A stretch of DNA of 64,000 nt, taken from NCBI GenBank assembly GCA_025617375.2, contig JAMYGW020000005.1, forward strand, positions 1 to 64,000, written 5' to 3'. The notes beneath the pieces are model-generated. The model did no database searches. It had not been told where the DNA came from and saw nothing but the letters and a program-made list of their open reading frames with translations. Both the position numbers and the translations under genes were made by a program. This document shows, piece after piece, positions 22,772 through 33,284 of the stretch. The stretch comes from Acarospora socialis. Its lineage: Eukaryota; Ascomycota; Lecanoromycetes; Acarosporales; Acarosporaceae. Each line of letters starts with the position of its first letter. Position 1 is the stretch's first letter.

Positions 22772-24966
22772 ATTATAACTGTAAGAATGTGAGATGAATT
22801 AACTGATATGTTGAAAAAAGCTTGATGATTATTCAAAATGATTAAATAGAATTTTCTTCACTAGATGAAGAAAAAAAATGATTCACAAAGATTAGTCATT
22901 GTCAACTAAATTAGTGCTTGAAAAAGAGACCTTGAGAATGAAATTGAATCTAGTTTCACAACTGAAATTTTGAAGAAATGAACACTGTATGATTGTCTTG
23001 ATCACAGTCAAAATCATGATCACAGTTAAGATCACTGCATGATGTAAATGCATAAGAAGACATCTTACTTGAAGAAAGTCAATTTGATGTTAGTTCTTTG
23101 CATTATTTTACAGTTACAATTGAGTCAGACAGTGTAAGTGATAATGAGTCATTTTTGAGACAGATGTAAGATTTCATGAAACTTTCTTAATCATCAAATT
23201 GTTTTGAATCATTTCTGAACTTTTCAAACTACATGCAGTTGCATGATGAGAGATGAATCAGACATGTAGATGTATGACTTGATTTATTGAGCATGAAAAG
23301 TCTGAAATCAAGAGCTTGTCTGAAAAATACAGCAACAATGAGAGTTGCAAAAACAAAAAGATAGAATTATTAAGATATTAGCTACAGAACTGTGTAATGC
23401 ACTAAAATTCTTTCTGTCATTTGTTTCAACTTTATCATACTGAAAATAACATCATCATATCAATCTATTCTTTCTTCACAGCAGCTCAGAACTCTCTGTA
23501 GACAACTGATTTTCTGAAAGATTGAGTTTTTCAAGATTTTTTGACAGATTTCTCTCATTAAGATCTTGATTGAGACAATAGAAATAAAATTGCTTGTCAA
23601 AGACTTTCTGCTTGATCTGTCATAGATGTTGAAAGTATTTATTCATGTACTTCTGCACTCAAGCACATCAGTAATGCACATATTGTACAGCTGCATTATG
23701 ATCAGACTTTAAAAGAAGATCTCTTTCAGCTAAAACTGTCAGTGAATTTCATCAAGCACAACACACTAAGACATTTAACAGAGAAAAGAGTTCAGATAAT
23801 TTGACTGCAGCAGAAAATCTAAAAGAAAGTGTCACAAATCATCAAAACACATTCTTGAACATTCATCTAGAAATCTTCAAATTTCAATATATCTTCATAA
23901 GTTAAGATCAGATGTTCATTTCAGATAATTTCAGCTGTTTTAAGTTCTTCTGCAGATTTACAAATCAGAATAACATATTTTGTTTTGATGTATTATCTTT
24001 AAAGATGCACATATTGTTTAATACAACTCAATGATGATTAAAACTTGAGTTCATAGATTGAGTCAGATGATCAACTCAATAGTTATGATGATCATGAGAA
24101 GACAGCTTCACTGATAAATACTTAAGTAAGAATGTATCTGAGATCAGTCTTTTCTTGAAGTAAAAAAGATAGAACATCAATCATCATGAATCATTCAATC
24201 AGCAATGACAGACAATTAAATACATAACAAAGTTCTGTTATATAAGCTGCTGTCTTAAAGAGTGAAGCATTGTTTTAATTCAATTCTGATTCTTCTTTTT
24301 GTCAAGAGTTCTGAAATGATGTTGATACATGTTGAACTCATAGTTTATGATCTCATTCATAGTATAAGCTGACTTAAAAATGATTGTTGACTCTTCTGCT
24401 CATCAGTTGTTGATAAATGAATAATGAATATAGTTGATGTCTGAGTTTTTAATTAATCACACATTCAGTTCTTTTAACAGATTGCTTCACTCAAATGAGA
24501 AAAATGTTGAAACTTAACTTCAAAACTTATAGAGATCTAAATTGTTCATTGCTTCAGTGAATCAATGTCTTCTTTAAAATCAAAACTCAGTCTCTTTTCT
24601 GACTTTAAACTTCTCTATGTGCTGTCAGTTCATTCAAAGCTGATGTAATTGATCAAATAGAATATCTAAGTCAATTTCATGAGTCTTCAAACTCAGATAA
24701 AAGACAACATCTTGTTGATGTTTGTTGCACATCATCTCATAGTGAAACATTTTCTTCAATAAGCAAATATTCTTCAAGATGAAACAAGCAGAGCATTGTT
24801 GAACTTGAAGATGTCAGTAAGTAAAGATTTTCTTTAAGCAATAACAGACTCTCTCAACATCTTCTGTATGATTAGGTCAAAACTTTGTGACTATATGATT
24901 TACATTTTCTTTTGAGTTGTTGTTGATTGAATGCAATGAAATCTCATTGATATCATCATAGTCAAT

Positions 24967-25788
24967 TCACAAAGATTTATCTTTCTCATTCACAACAAAA
25001 TCATCATTTTCAGCAGAATCAGTCATCAAGACTCTTGAAGAATCTTTTATCTCAGATTCAGCTGAGTCTGAAGACTCTTTAACTTCTGATTCATTATCTT
25101 GTTCAGAGAATGATGAGATAACAATAAGATTCTTTGTTATTTGATCTTGATCTTTCAATTTTATCAATTCTATGTGACTCATACACAACTTCACTTTTCT
25201 TAAATCTTGTTGCTTAACAGATTTCAATATAACTCTCTTATTTAAAACATGATCAAAATTGTCTGTCAGAGACTTTGAGATTATGAAAACATCAGACTTG
25301 AAGTAAAGTCTTCAATGAAGAATTCACTGATTAACTTCTAAAAGTGTCTTCTTCAGAAAGCACTTAATTAAATATTTTTTCATCACTATCAGAAGATTAT
25401 ATGACATAATCTGAATAAGTAAGTCTTTCATTGCTTGTTCTCACTTTTCAAGTATTCTTCTGTGAGTCTCTTTCTGTTGATTTCATTCTTTCATAGTTTT
25501 AACAATTACATCTTGCAGCTTTCTGATCTCTTCTAAAAAGATATTTTTGCTGATTGCTTGTCTTTAGCTTCTGTCTTTGCAGATGTATTTGTAAAATGTT
25601 TTGATGACATTGTTGATGACTTAACTTATATATGTAAGATAGTCACTCAGCTCTTGCTGTCACTGATAATGTTTCTTTTTTGATTGCTTGACTATAAACT
25701 GAAGAGCTTTGTGAAGTGTGTTGAAACAGTGATCTGCTATAACAATAGTTTTATTTGAGAAAAGAGCTGAAATATTAGCTATTGACAT
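24967..25788 (-). pseudogene. Decayed unidentified protein relic
   Basis: A minus-strand frame beginning MSIANISALF at 25,788 can be read for 274 codons through several stops to 24,967. The open part from 25,227 lies in the same frame. Content is Q/E/K-rich in the middle (coiled-coil-like: VKTMKE, QQKETHRRILEK) and then acidic and serine-rich (ESEVKESSDSAESEIKDSS). More decayed coding-like text continues toward 22,900. No family recognised. It lies head-to-tail upstream of the RecQ relic. Confidence 0.4.
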
Positions 25789-26214
25789 AGCTGTAGTGAA
25801 ATGATTGTGATAATTGTTGACAGCTCACAAACATGTAGTGAAAAAAAGAAGACATTCTGTCTGAGTAAATCAAGCTATTATAAGATTTGATGAACAAAGA
25901 TCTCATAATTGTTGATCATATCAAGACTCTTTGTTGTACTCTGAATTTAGTTTAGTGTTGAATTCTTGAGACTCATTACTTTGATCTCAATATCACATCA
26001 ATTTTTGCTCATATTGTCATCTTCATTACTCACAATTGAAGTCAATTCTATTTTGTTCAACATACTGTCTTTTCATGTCATGATATGATATGTATTCTCA
26101 ACTTTGATGAACAATCTTTTCTTCTCTTTCTGAGTGCTCTCAAGAAAATCTTTGAATATTAAGAATGTGAACATCATGATGATTGTGACTGTAGTCAAAA
26201 GTTAAACATGCTGT

Positions 26215-26398
26215 CTTTTCATGACATGACATGATAAGTTTTTTCAGTCTTGATTGCTGACTTTTCATGTCATAACATGATAAGTTCATTCAGATTTGAT
26301 TGCTGTCAAATCATGTCAAATCATGTTGTTAATCTTCAAGCTTGATTGCTGATTTTTCTTGTCATAACATGTTAAGTCTTCTCAGTCTTAATGAACAA
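26215..26398. repeat. 46-bp tandem repeat, four degenerate copies
   Basis: Units start at 26,215, 26,261, 26,307 and 26,353, with a constant spacing of 46 bases. The consensus is CTTTTCATGTCATAACATGA, then TAAGT, then a TTCAGTCTTGATTGCTG tail. Another partial copy lies near 26,072. The first half resembles the 34-bp array at 11,758, so the two are probably one family. Confidence 0.8.
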
Positions 26399-26893
26399 CT
26401 CTTTATTCTGATCTTCTTTGTGTTCATGATGAAATATTTAATGTCAAAGTTTGATGTGTTGTCAAGATCTTAATCACACTCAAAGACTTTCAAGCAGTTC
26501 AGATTATCTGATCATCAAGTTCTTAATCATAATCAAAGATTTTTGAGTCATCAAGAAAATCATTGTTATTTATATCTTTCACATACACAAGTGCTTAACT
26601 GCAGTCAAGAGCTTCTGCATCTTCAAGAGCTGGTCTGCAGTCAGAAGTGTTGATACTGTCAAATGAGTATTGTGCATTCATCTTGATCATGATTAAGATC
26701 ATTGAGTGTAACAAATGCATTGTAAAAATGATTCAAATGAGTGCACAATAGTGCAAAATTCTTCATGTTTCAACTGAAGCTTTGATTGAGTTGAGTGATA
26801 ATGATGCTTTTGATCAATGTGAAATTCTCTGATGTAAGCAACATTAGTTATTAAATTGTTTCAAATGATTATGAATGTTCACTCACACTTTCT

Positions 26894-26994
26894 CACTAGT
26901 GTATGTTGAATGGATTCATCTGAAATATTAAGGTTTTGCTAGTGAAAGGTTAAATTTTTGCTGTGATCCTTTAAAGATTCATCCACACATAGTG
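26894..26994. repeat. 101-bp CACTA-ended repeat, copy B
   Basis: Same length and orientation as 2,831-2,931, with the same CACTAGTG start and ATAGTG end. The shared core includes TTGCTGTGATCCTTTAAAGAT. The two copies bracket 24 kb containing all of the relic genes, so they could be terminal repeats of one large unit or simply two members of a small repeat family. Confidence 0.5.
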
Positions 26995-27699
26995 ACAGAT
27001 TGATATGTTTTTATGATGTTTTCATATGTAAAAAATCACTATTTCATTCTTCATATGTGCTGATAAACAGTCAGTTATGTTATGAAATTAGCTAAGATAG
27101 TAAAGTTAGTTTTTGTGCTGTATGAGAATTTGAGCTATTCTGATCTTATTCACATGATTTATGACTATGTGAATTTTAAAGAAAGAGTATACATACAAAT
27201 ATTCTTCTTTTATCTGCAGTATAAGAATCAGGTACAGCTGATGATAAAGAAAAGATTGAAGTTTACTACTTGTTTGTGAAAAACAAACATAAAACAGTCA
27301 GATGATGATGTAAATTCACTGACTTTGAGTGTTAACAACATCAAAATTGTTAAAATCACTGCTGCAAAGTACAGACAGACAGCAGAGATGTATGAAGCTG
27401 CTGATTAGTTAATTGTTGTAGTTAGTGCTGTTTGTTTCTTTTTTTCAGCTGTTGTAGCACAGTCTTTTCATCATGAAAATACTCACTTTGATTGATGTAA
27501 AATCTTGATTTTATGTGTAAAATAATGACACAGAAATTTTACATGCACAATCATTCTGATTTTGAATTTCTGTTCAGATTTGAGATGAAATTGAATTGTA
27601 AACAAAATATATTAAGATTAAAAATGATAGTTGATGCTGACAAGATATCATGATTTTAAATAAATCATTCTGTTGAGCTTGCTGAACAGTTTAAATAAT

Positions 27700-28410
27700 G
27701 CTTTCACACTCTTTTAAGATGCTCATCATTTGTATCAACAGTGATTCTTTTCTTTATAGTATCAAGAATTCACTAATTAAAAAATATTATCTGTTATGTT
27801 TACATGATATTAAAATTCTGAAAAAGTCATCTTGTAAAACTCATCAAACACTTTCAAAAACACACTCACTATTCTGTTACACACTCACTTTTTGTACAGA
27901 ATATCACTTTTTTAGTTTTTACACTCATATTTCAGCTTCAGATCATAACTTTCTGTGTAGACAAGATATAAAGATTCTGAAGAGCACATTTTGTAAAGTT
28001 TATCAAACATTCTTCAAAATATGCTCACTTTGTTGTCAAACATTCACTTTTTGTACAAAGTATCACTTTTCTAGTTGAAAATGCATCACACTTTAAATTT
28101 GAAATTCTGTGACTTTTGATGCTTATATGATATCAGAATTTCTGAACAAGTCATTTTGCAGAGCTCATCAGACAGTCTTAGAAACACTCTTATCTTTTTA
28201 TTAAATATGTACTTTTGATACAGAGTATCACATTTTTGCTTTTGAGAATCTAAACAGCTGAATTGACCTCTGATGTTTCAGATTTCAGATCATCATTTTT
28301 GATGTAGATGAGATATCAAAATTCTGAAGAGTGCATTTTGTAGAGTTCATCAAACACTCTTGAAAACACTTTCACACTTTCTCAAAACACTTCATACTGT
28401 ACAGAATACT
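27700..28410. repeat. Four degenerate tandem copies, 160-183 bp
   Basis: The motif GATAT(C/A)AAAATTCTGAA, followed about 20 bases later by TTTTGTA-AG-TCATCAAACA and then by ACTTTTTGTACAGAATATCAC, repeats at 27,806, 27,965, 28,129 and 28,312. Spacing grows from 159 to 183 bases. The array ends within 60 bases of the sharp composition border, so it marks the inner edge of the decayed block. Confidence 0.75.
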
Positions 28411-28435
28411 GATTCAAAATCAAAAACTAATATTC

Positions 28436-28835
28436 TGACTGCCTTTTCTGAGGAAAAAAAGTGGTATTCTGCACAGGGTACCGGGAGGGAGGACGTTAGA
28501 ATGTCTCATAGAAATTTGTTAGTATTATCTGATTAGGTGTGGTCTACAACTAGTAAATTGAGGGTCTATGCATATAGTTTTGTGGTGTATGTGTATTACG
28601 GGCCTAATTTAATCCCCATGAGAACCCAGCACTTGTGTCCGGTTCAGGCTGCCATTCTTTTGTGGCCAACATTAGTAGCCAGTTGATGCTACCATATGTT
28701 TAGATCTTTTGACCGCTAATACAAAAGGTTTGCCCCACCGCGAGGCCGAGTTCTAAGTAAATATACAATGATTGTGCAGGTGCGCGAAGGCGACCGTAAC
28801 AAGAAGTGTGTGATGCAACACACATTGCACGTACT
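28436..28835. other. Inner border and downstream region of the first gene
   Basis: Composition changes from AT-rich, CG-free DNA to ordinary DNA within about 20 bases of 28,440 (AGGGTACCGGGAGGGAGGACG). No frame or RNA gene is visible between the border and the end of the rhodopsin-domain gene. Confidence 0.7.
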
Positions 28836-30314
28836 CTAAACCTCTGAACGGTGGTGGTAAAACTGTGTGGTAACATGGACACCGTTGCCAATGTCATTCG
28901 GCACATCTCCAGCCCTCATGGCAAAACTCTCTGTATAGCCCTTCTGTGGCACCATTTGTATGTGGGATCCAGACTGCCTGTCGCCATGCAGATCCATGTA
29001 TGGACTTGCTGGGGATCTGATAGACAGCTTAGAGCGCTGGGAACGAGTTGAGCGAAGACTGATCGCGCTGCGCACACTGTTGACAATGCTGTCAAGTGAG
29101 ACTCTTCCGACAAGGAAGCGTAGGGTGGGAAGACATGTGGCAATGATTGCCAGGCCAGCTTCGATCATAGACCAGTAAAGGATTGTGGAGACAGTCACTT
29201 GTAGGATAAGTCAGTGTGACCTCTTTTTTCAAAGATAAAGAAACGAACAGTCAGGATCAACGTGGGTATTGTACCCAGCATTGGTAATCTCGTAGCTAAC
29301 CATGACCTTGATGATTGCTGCGACGATGGACCTTTGCGGAATTAGCAATTATACTAGCCTTCCAATTGCTATAGAGATTACTCACACAGCGCCGGTCGCC
29401 AAGACACCAACAACCAACAGCTTCCGTGTCATTGTCATGTGAAGGTTCCAGATCTATTCCCATTAGCAATCATACCAACAATTATCAGCACTCATATTCA
29501 GAGCACCTACAACCGGGAGGGGTAAGCAGAGAATAACAATATTAGTAACAAGGTCCGAGACAACATAGGCATTAGTTACATCTAAAGCTGCTGTACAGTA
29601 GGCCGCATCCTGAACGCTGCCCCAGTTGGCAGAGAAATGGGTCCCACAGCTAAACACGTTGCCGAAGAAGAAGGTAATGGTCCACAATATAACGATGGCA
29701 ATGGAAATGCGAGTAGCCCAGTCAAACAGTGAGCCGCGACTGGTGACAAAGAGACGTCGGTAGAAATAAGCAATGCTGAGCTTGGTCAATCCAAAGGCCA
29801 ACGTCATGAGTAATACAAATGCGTATTCTATCTACAGTACTTCATTAATAATGTAGACGAGCTGAGGGATGTGGTGTTTCATACCTGCCCCATTAGTTTG
29901 ATTGTTGGATTAACAGCGATCAGTCTCTCCTCTGGACTCAATTCTCCATCGTAAGGAGTTGCATAAGCAATCGCATGCGAATGTATGCCTGCGCAATCAG
30001 TTACCGAGATGACAACACTCAGGGCGTTGTTTTTACTGACCAATGACGAGGGTTATGCCCATGCCAATAACAAATGCCTGATTAAATATTGTCGGTCAGT
30101 GATGTCTAGAGGTGCGGAAGTTAGGAATGTTGCGAACCAAAGCTGGCATAGCCAACCAGTCATCAACACCAAGTGGCGCCTTCTGTAGAGCCCTCGTGTA
30201 GACACGCAGCCCAACAAATACAATTCCCAGGATGGGCAGTAAAATGGAGACTGTATATGTGCCGCCTGGCGCAGCATAAGGAACAAGTAGTTCAGTCGTT
30301 GGAGTTGATGCCAT
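28836..30314 (-). CDS. PTH11-type fungal rhodopsin-domain membrane protein
   Basis: This predicted 383-residue, seven-exon protein of the fungal rhodopsin-domain family (PF20684) has about seven membrane segments. I place exons at 30,314-30,138, 30,077-30,041, 29,988-29,885, 29,831-29,511, 29,453-29,386, 29,331-29,249 and 29,197-28,836; all phases join without a stop. Family signs are the N-terminal YTVSILLPILGIVFVGLRVYTR helix followed by the GVDDWL motif, the FGLTKLSIAYFYRRLF segment, CLPLPVIWNLHM, and the TILYWSMIEAGLAIIATCLPTLR helix before a Ser/Arg-rich cytosolic tail. Members resemble the Magnaporthe PTH11 receptor but mostly have no known ligand. It is the first intact gene from the telomere. 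Confidence 0.85.
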
Positions 30315-31024
30315 AATGCCTTGACGCTCGATGATGAATCTATTGAGCGTTGAACTTATTAGTACAGTGTAATGATGAAGATCAAGCAGAACAGCATGGA
30401 AGAGCGTGTCTTGCATTATCTTTAACCCTCCAGGGAAACCCGGCCGCTCGGTGGAAGCCCAACTGCCTGGAAGATTGGTTATTGGTGTGAGACGAGCAAC
30501 CCTTGCTTGGATTCCAAGCTTCGGGTTGTACAAAGAAAAGTTGATGTCTGGCAGCATCGGACATACTGCCATTTTCAATGTTACATTATGTGTGAGATAT
30601 AACGGCAGGCAGTTTAAGTGCGCCAGCACTCGTATTGATGGGGTTGTACTATGGCACAGCAGATCTCAGCCGGCACGTGAAAGTCCAGATGCATAGAACA
30701 AATTGAAGCGCACCGATTAACGCCCATGGCCCCCAATTCAGACAAATTCTGCTATAGCTAACCATGCTCTGGCTAAAGTATTATGCTGAAGCCTAACATC
30801 TGGTGGCAATTTTAGGCTTTCATCCGATCTGAATCTAGATCATTGTCATAGGGCCAATTCTGCGGTGGCCACTTGCACTTTCGCTGCTCCCTTGCTCAAA
30901 TATATAATTCTGTATCTGCTTCGCTTCTGAAGACATTAGAGACAGACTTTGGTTATTCTCTCAACAGCACAGTATAGTAATAAGATAAACTCACGCTCAG
31001 TACTATCTAACTTCGAGACTTGAA
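30315..31024. promoter_or_regulatory. Divergent intergenic region with a TATA-like box
   Basis: This region separates the divergent rhodopsin-domain gene and small peptide gene. ATATATAA near 30,900 is a plausible TATA box for the peptide gene, about 125 bases before its start. A pyrimidine-rich stretch (TTCGCTTCTG, TTATTCTCTC) follows it. The other half shows nothing I recognise. Confidence 0.4.
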
Positions 31025-31246
31025 ATGCATTTCTCCAATACGATACTTGCACAATGCATTGTTGCTCTTTTAATGGTCACGATGGCTTCACCACTACCAG
31101 GTGAGCACATCTCTTAAATGAACTGCAAACATTACTAATTTTGTGTAGTTGAGAAGAGTACAACGCAAGTTTCTGATGACGAGTCTAATGGCACCACTGA
31201 GAAGGAGGGCGAAACACTCGCCGCGAGACCTATAACTTGGTTTTAA
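31025..31246 (+). CDS. Small secreted peptide, 57 residues
   Basis: Two exons (31,025-31,100 and 31,149-31,246) with a 48-base GT-AG intron encode 57 residues. Residues 1 to about 22 form a signal peptide (TILAQCIVALLMVTMASPLP). The middle is acidic and hydrophilic (VSDDESNGTTEKEGE). The C-terminus is short and aromatic, LAARPITWF. There are no cysteines after the signal. Its neighbour 340 bases away is a UstYa-family gene, and UstYa proteins act on secretory-route peptides in fungal ribosomal-peptide pathways. A role as precursor is inference only: there are no repeated cores and no KR/RR Kex2 site. It could equally be an unrelated small secreted protein. Confidence 0.55.
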
Positions 31247-31589
31247 GGTATACACAAGCTATGAAGTATCACTTAAGCACGTTACACTAATACTCCAAGT
31301 TTATTGCTCAGACCCAAGCTACAGATGTTCTTCTCGCGGGTTAGCTCGGTAAAGGGGTTGATGGATGGGTTGAGGTTCAATGTTGGCTTTGAGTGTCAAG
31401 ACTCGCATGAGTATATGCCCCTCATCCTCATCTATTTCAAAGTTATTGTCTCCGAGTCAAATAGTGTATGAGGGCCTCTTACTTATAATCTAATCGACCC
31501 TTGTAATGTTGCCATAGCTTTCATTGATTTACTACTTTCATGGTTCTTCAAGAGGACTGAAGGTGTATATCACATATTACTATCAACCT

Positions 31590-32508
31590 TCAGCCAAAGA
31601 CCTCTTTAACCCTCTCAGCATAAGGTGAACCTTCTGGGCAAAATTTGTGCCTTTTCAACGAATCGAACGTGGGGTCATGTGGGTGAATATAACGCCAACA
31701 AGCCGTGTTCTGTTGGGCCCAAGCCTCTAGCTGACTCCAGCTTCTGCATCTACGAACTTGTCCGGTGCCTGAGCGACCATTTGGCTGGAACCCTGTATAA
31801 CGGGGAGTGTCGTCAGCATAGCAGAGGACGTCTTGCCGCAGGGCGTCGAGGCAATGGAGAATATGTTCTGTTGGTTCGCTCCGCTTGAGTCCTCGATCGA
31901 ACTCCAATACAGCCTGACGGATAGTTTTCTGCCTCGTTGTTAGGTCTGTCATTGTAGGGACGATATTTAGGATCTTGCACTGTGTTTACATACCAGACAG
32001 TGCATACTATGAAAGCCGTTAAGTAGGTATATGCCTTTCTGTTGATCCCAAGGAAACCGCTGGGAAAGGGGTAGTCCGATTGTCTCCGCGTAAGTATCAG
32101 TCAAGGCCACTGTGCCATTATCGATACTGATCTCGTCCCAGAGCCGATCTGCTACTACTTCGTCCTCACCGAAGTAAGGCGATTTGGATTTCCATGGGGT
32201 TTCGGTGTCGCGAGTTAAATGTGCTGTATTGCGTCTCAGCGATGACTGACTGCTTGGATTTAAGAAGTTGAAGTACCGTAGGCAGTGCGCTCCACAACAG
32301 CGCCGTTCTTGCTTGAGAGATGGAGGCATCGAAGAAGCAAGAAGGTGTTCGACATCAAAGAGACAAGAAAGAGAGCCACGAGCACCGTGCTACCACTCAT
32401 CTTCCTATACCACAGTTTCAAAGTCTTAGGGGCGACATATTGGCCATCCATGGCATCCTTCTCATCACCAAGAAGGACATAACCCTGGGACTTGGGATTC
32501 ATAGCCAT
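31590..32508 (-). CDS. UstYa-family (DUF3328) protein
   Basis: A 266-residue protein in three exons (32,508-32,299, 32,245-31,994, 31,928-31,590). The third exon joins through a perfect GTATGT donor; the first intron uses a weaker GTTGTG donor, but phases match. Residues 41-62 form one membrane helix (LVALFLVSLMSNTFLLL). The lumenal part has SPYFGEDEVVADRLWDEI and the two signature HxxHC motifs: HSMHC at 149-153 and HILHC at 176-180. UstYa proteins are oxidases that cyclise or modify ribosomal peptides such as ustiloxin, cyclochlorotine and phomopsin; many others are uncharacterised. Both motifs are intact, so it may be active. It faces the small secreted peptide gene tail-to-tail. Confidence 0.85.
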
Positions 32509-33284
32509 TATGCTCAGCCTGCTAACGAGTTTGGAATGTAATAAGAAGTTGAAGAAGCACAGCTCATGGCATAAGATGGTACGTAGGCTTGTTCCTCTGC
32601 CTTCTTGCGCCAGCGCCCCTCAACCGCGAAGGCAGCAGATGAGGCAATGCTGAATGAAGTGGGTTGCCTAGTTGTGTTACCATAAGGTTTCTTAAAACAT
32701 CATCATTGATCCACTGCATACACATGAGACTAGCATTGGCTCTGTCCCGTTGTTTGAGCGCCTTACATGTCAATCATATCAGCTTACAAGTGGGGTCATC
32801 CGGATGATAACAACTGTTTGGGGGCTAATCTCCATTGATCCAATTGTTTCAAAGCGATGGCTTGCATTCATCCCAAGCAATGATCACACCACAACCACTA
32901 GGTGTCGTCAGGTTGACAAAAATAAGCTCTTGCGTGGATCAGCAATATTTCCAGCCTTGGAGTAACAGTTTCGCTGATTATTGCAGAATCGGGAAGCAAG
33001 ACCGAGTTGTGGTTGCACAATTGGTTACAGTAGGTGGTAAAAGACGGTGCAGGTTTACATTATTCCCGATGCCGCGCATCGCACAACGAAATCAGTCATT
33101 GAGCCTCGACCCACTATGTTGTGTCCCAAACTCAGAGGCTCGCGGATCTCTGATTGAGCTCTGCCGTACACATCCCGACCTTCTCAGCTCATGCCTGGTA
33201 TTCATAGTCTTTAACTCACTATTTGTGAAGGAGCCTCTCGCTTCCTCGTATTATCGGCCCCTATACTTGAACGCAGATGGCAAC
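32509..33284. other. Intergenic region upstream of the P450 relic
   Basis: This separates the divergent UstYa gene and the P450 pseudogene. An open frame covers much of it on the plus strand, but its text shows no family resemblance until the P450 start at 33,285. I see no other feature. Confidence 0.5.

Larger units (their letters stand above)
200..28435. other. Hypermutated subtelomeric block depleted in CG, CC and GG
   Basis: Across this block C is followed almost only by A or T, and G is preceded almost only by A, T or C. CG, CC and GG are rare, whereas CA, TG and GC are common. This points to C-to-T mutation at CG and at the first C of CC, on both strands, rather than the CA-to-TA change of classical RIP. 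Relic reading frames agree: their in-frame stops are mostly TGA (from TGG or CGA), while glutamine codons CAA and CAG survive in large numbers. The exceptions are the younger retrotransposon at 15,509-21,544 and an island near 2,575-2,770. Confidence 0.88.

Noticed and set aside
27698-28078. 126-codon frame with internal repetition
   Set aside because: The internal repeat is the 160-bp satellite unit; other units do not stay open in the same frame.
30096-30629. Start of the rhodopsin-domain gene at 30,629
   Set aside because: The extra 105 residues have no membrane or family character; MASTPTTELLVPYAAPGG at 30,314 directly precedes the first helix as usual in this family.
32835-33284. N-terminal half of a 240-codon plus-strand frame
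   Set aside because: Only the part from 33,285 resembles a P450; upstream residues lack family character and are probably promoter DNA.
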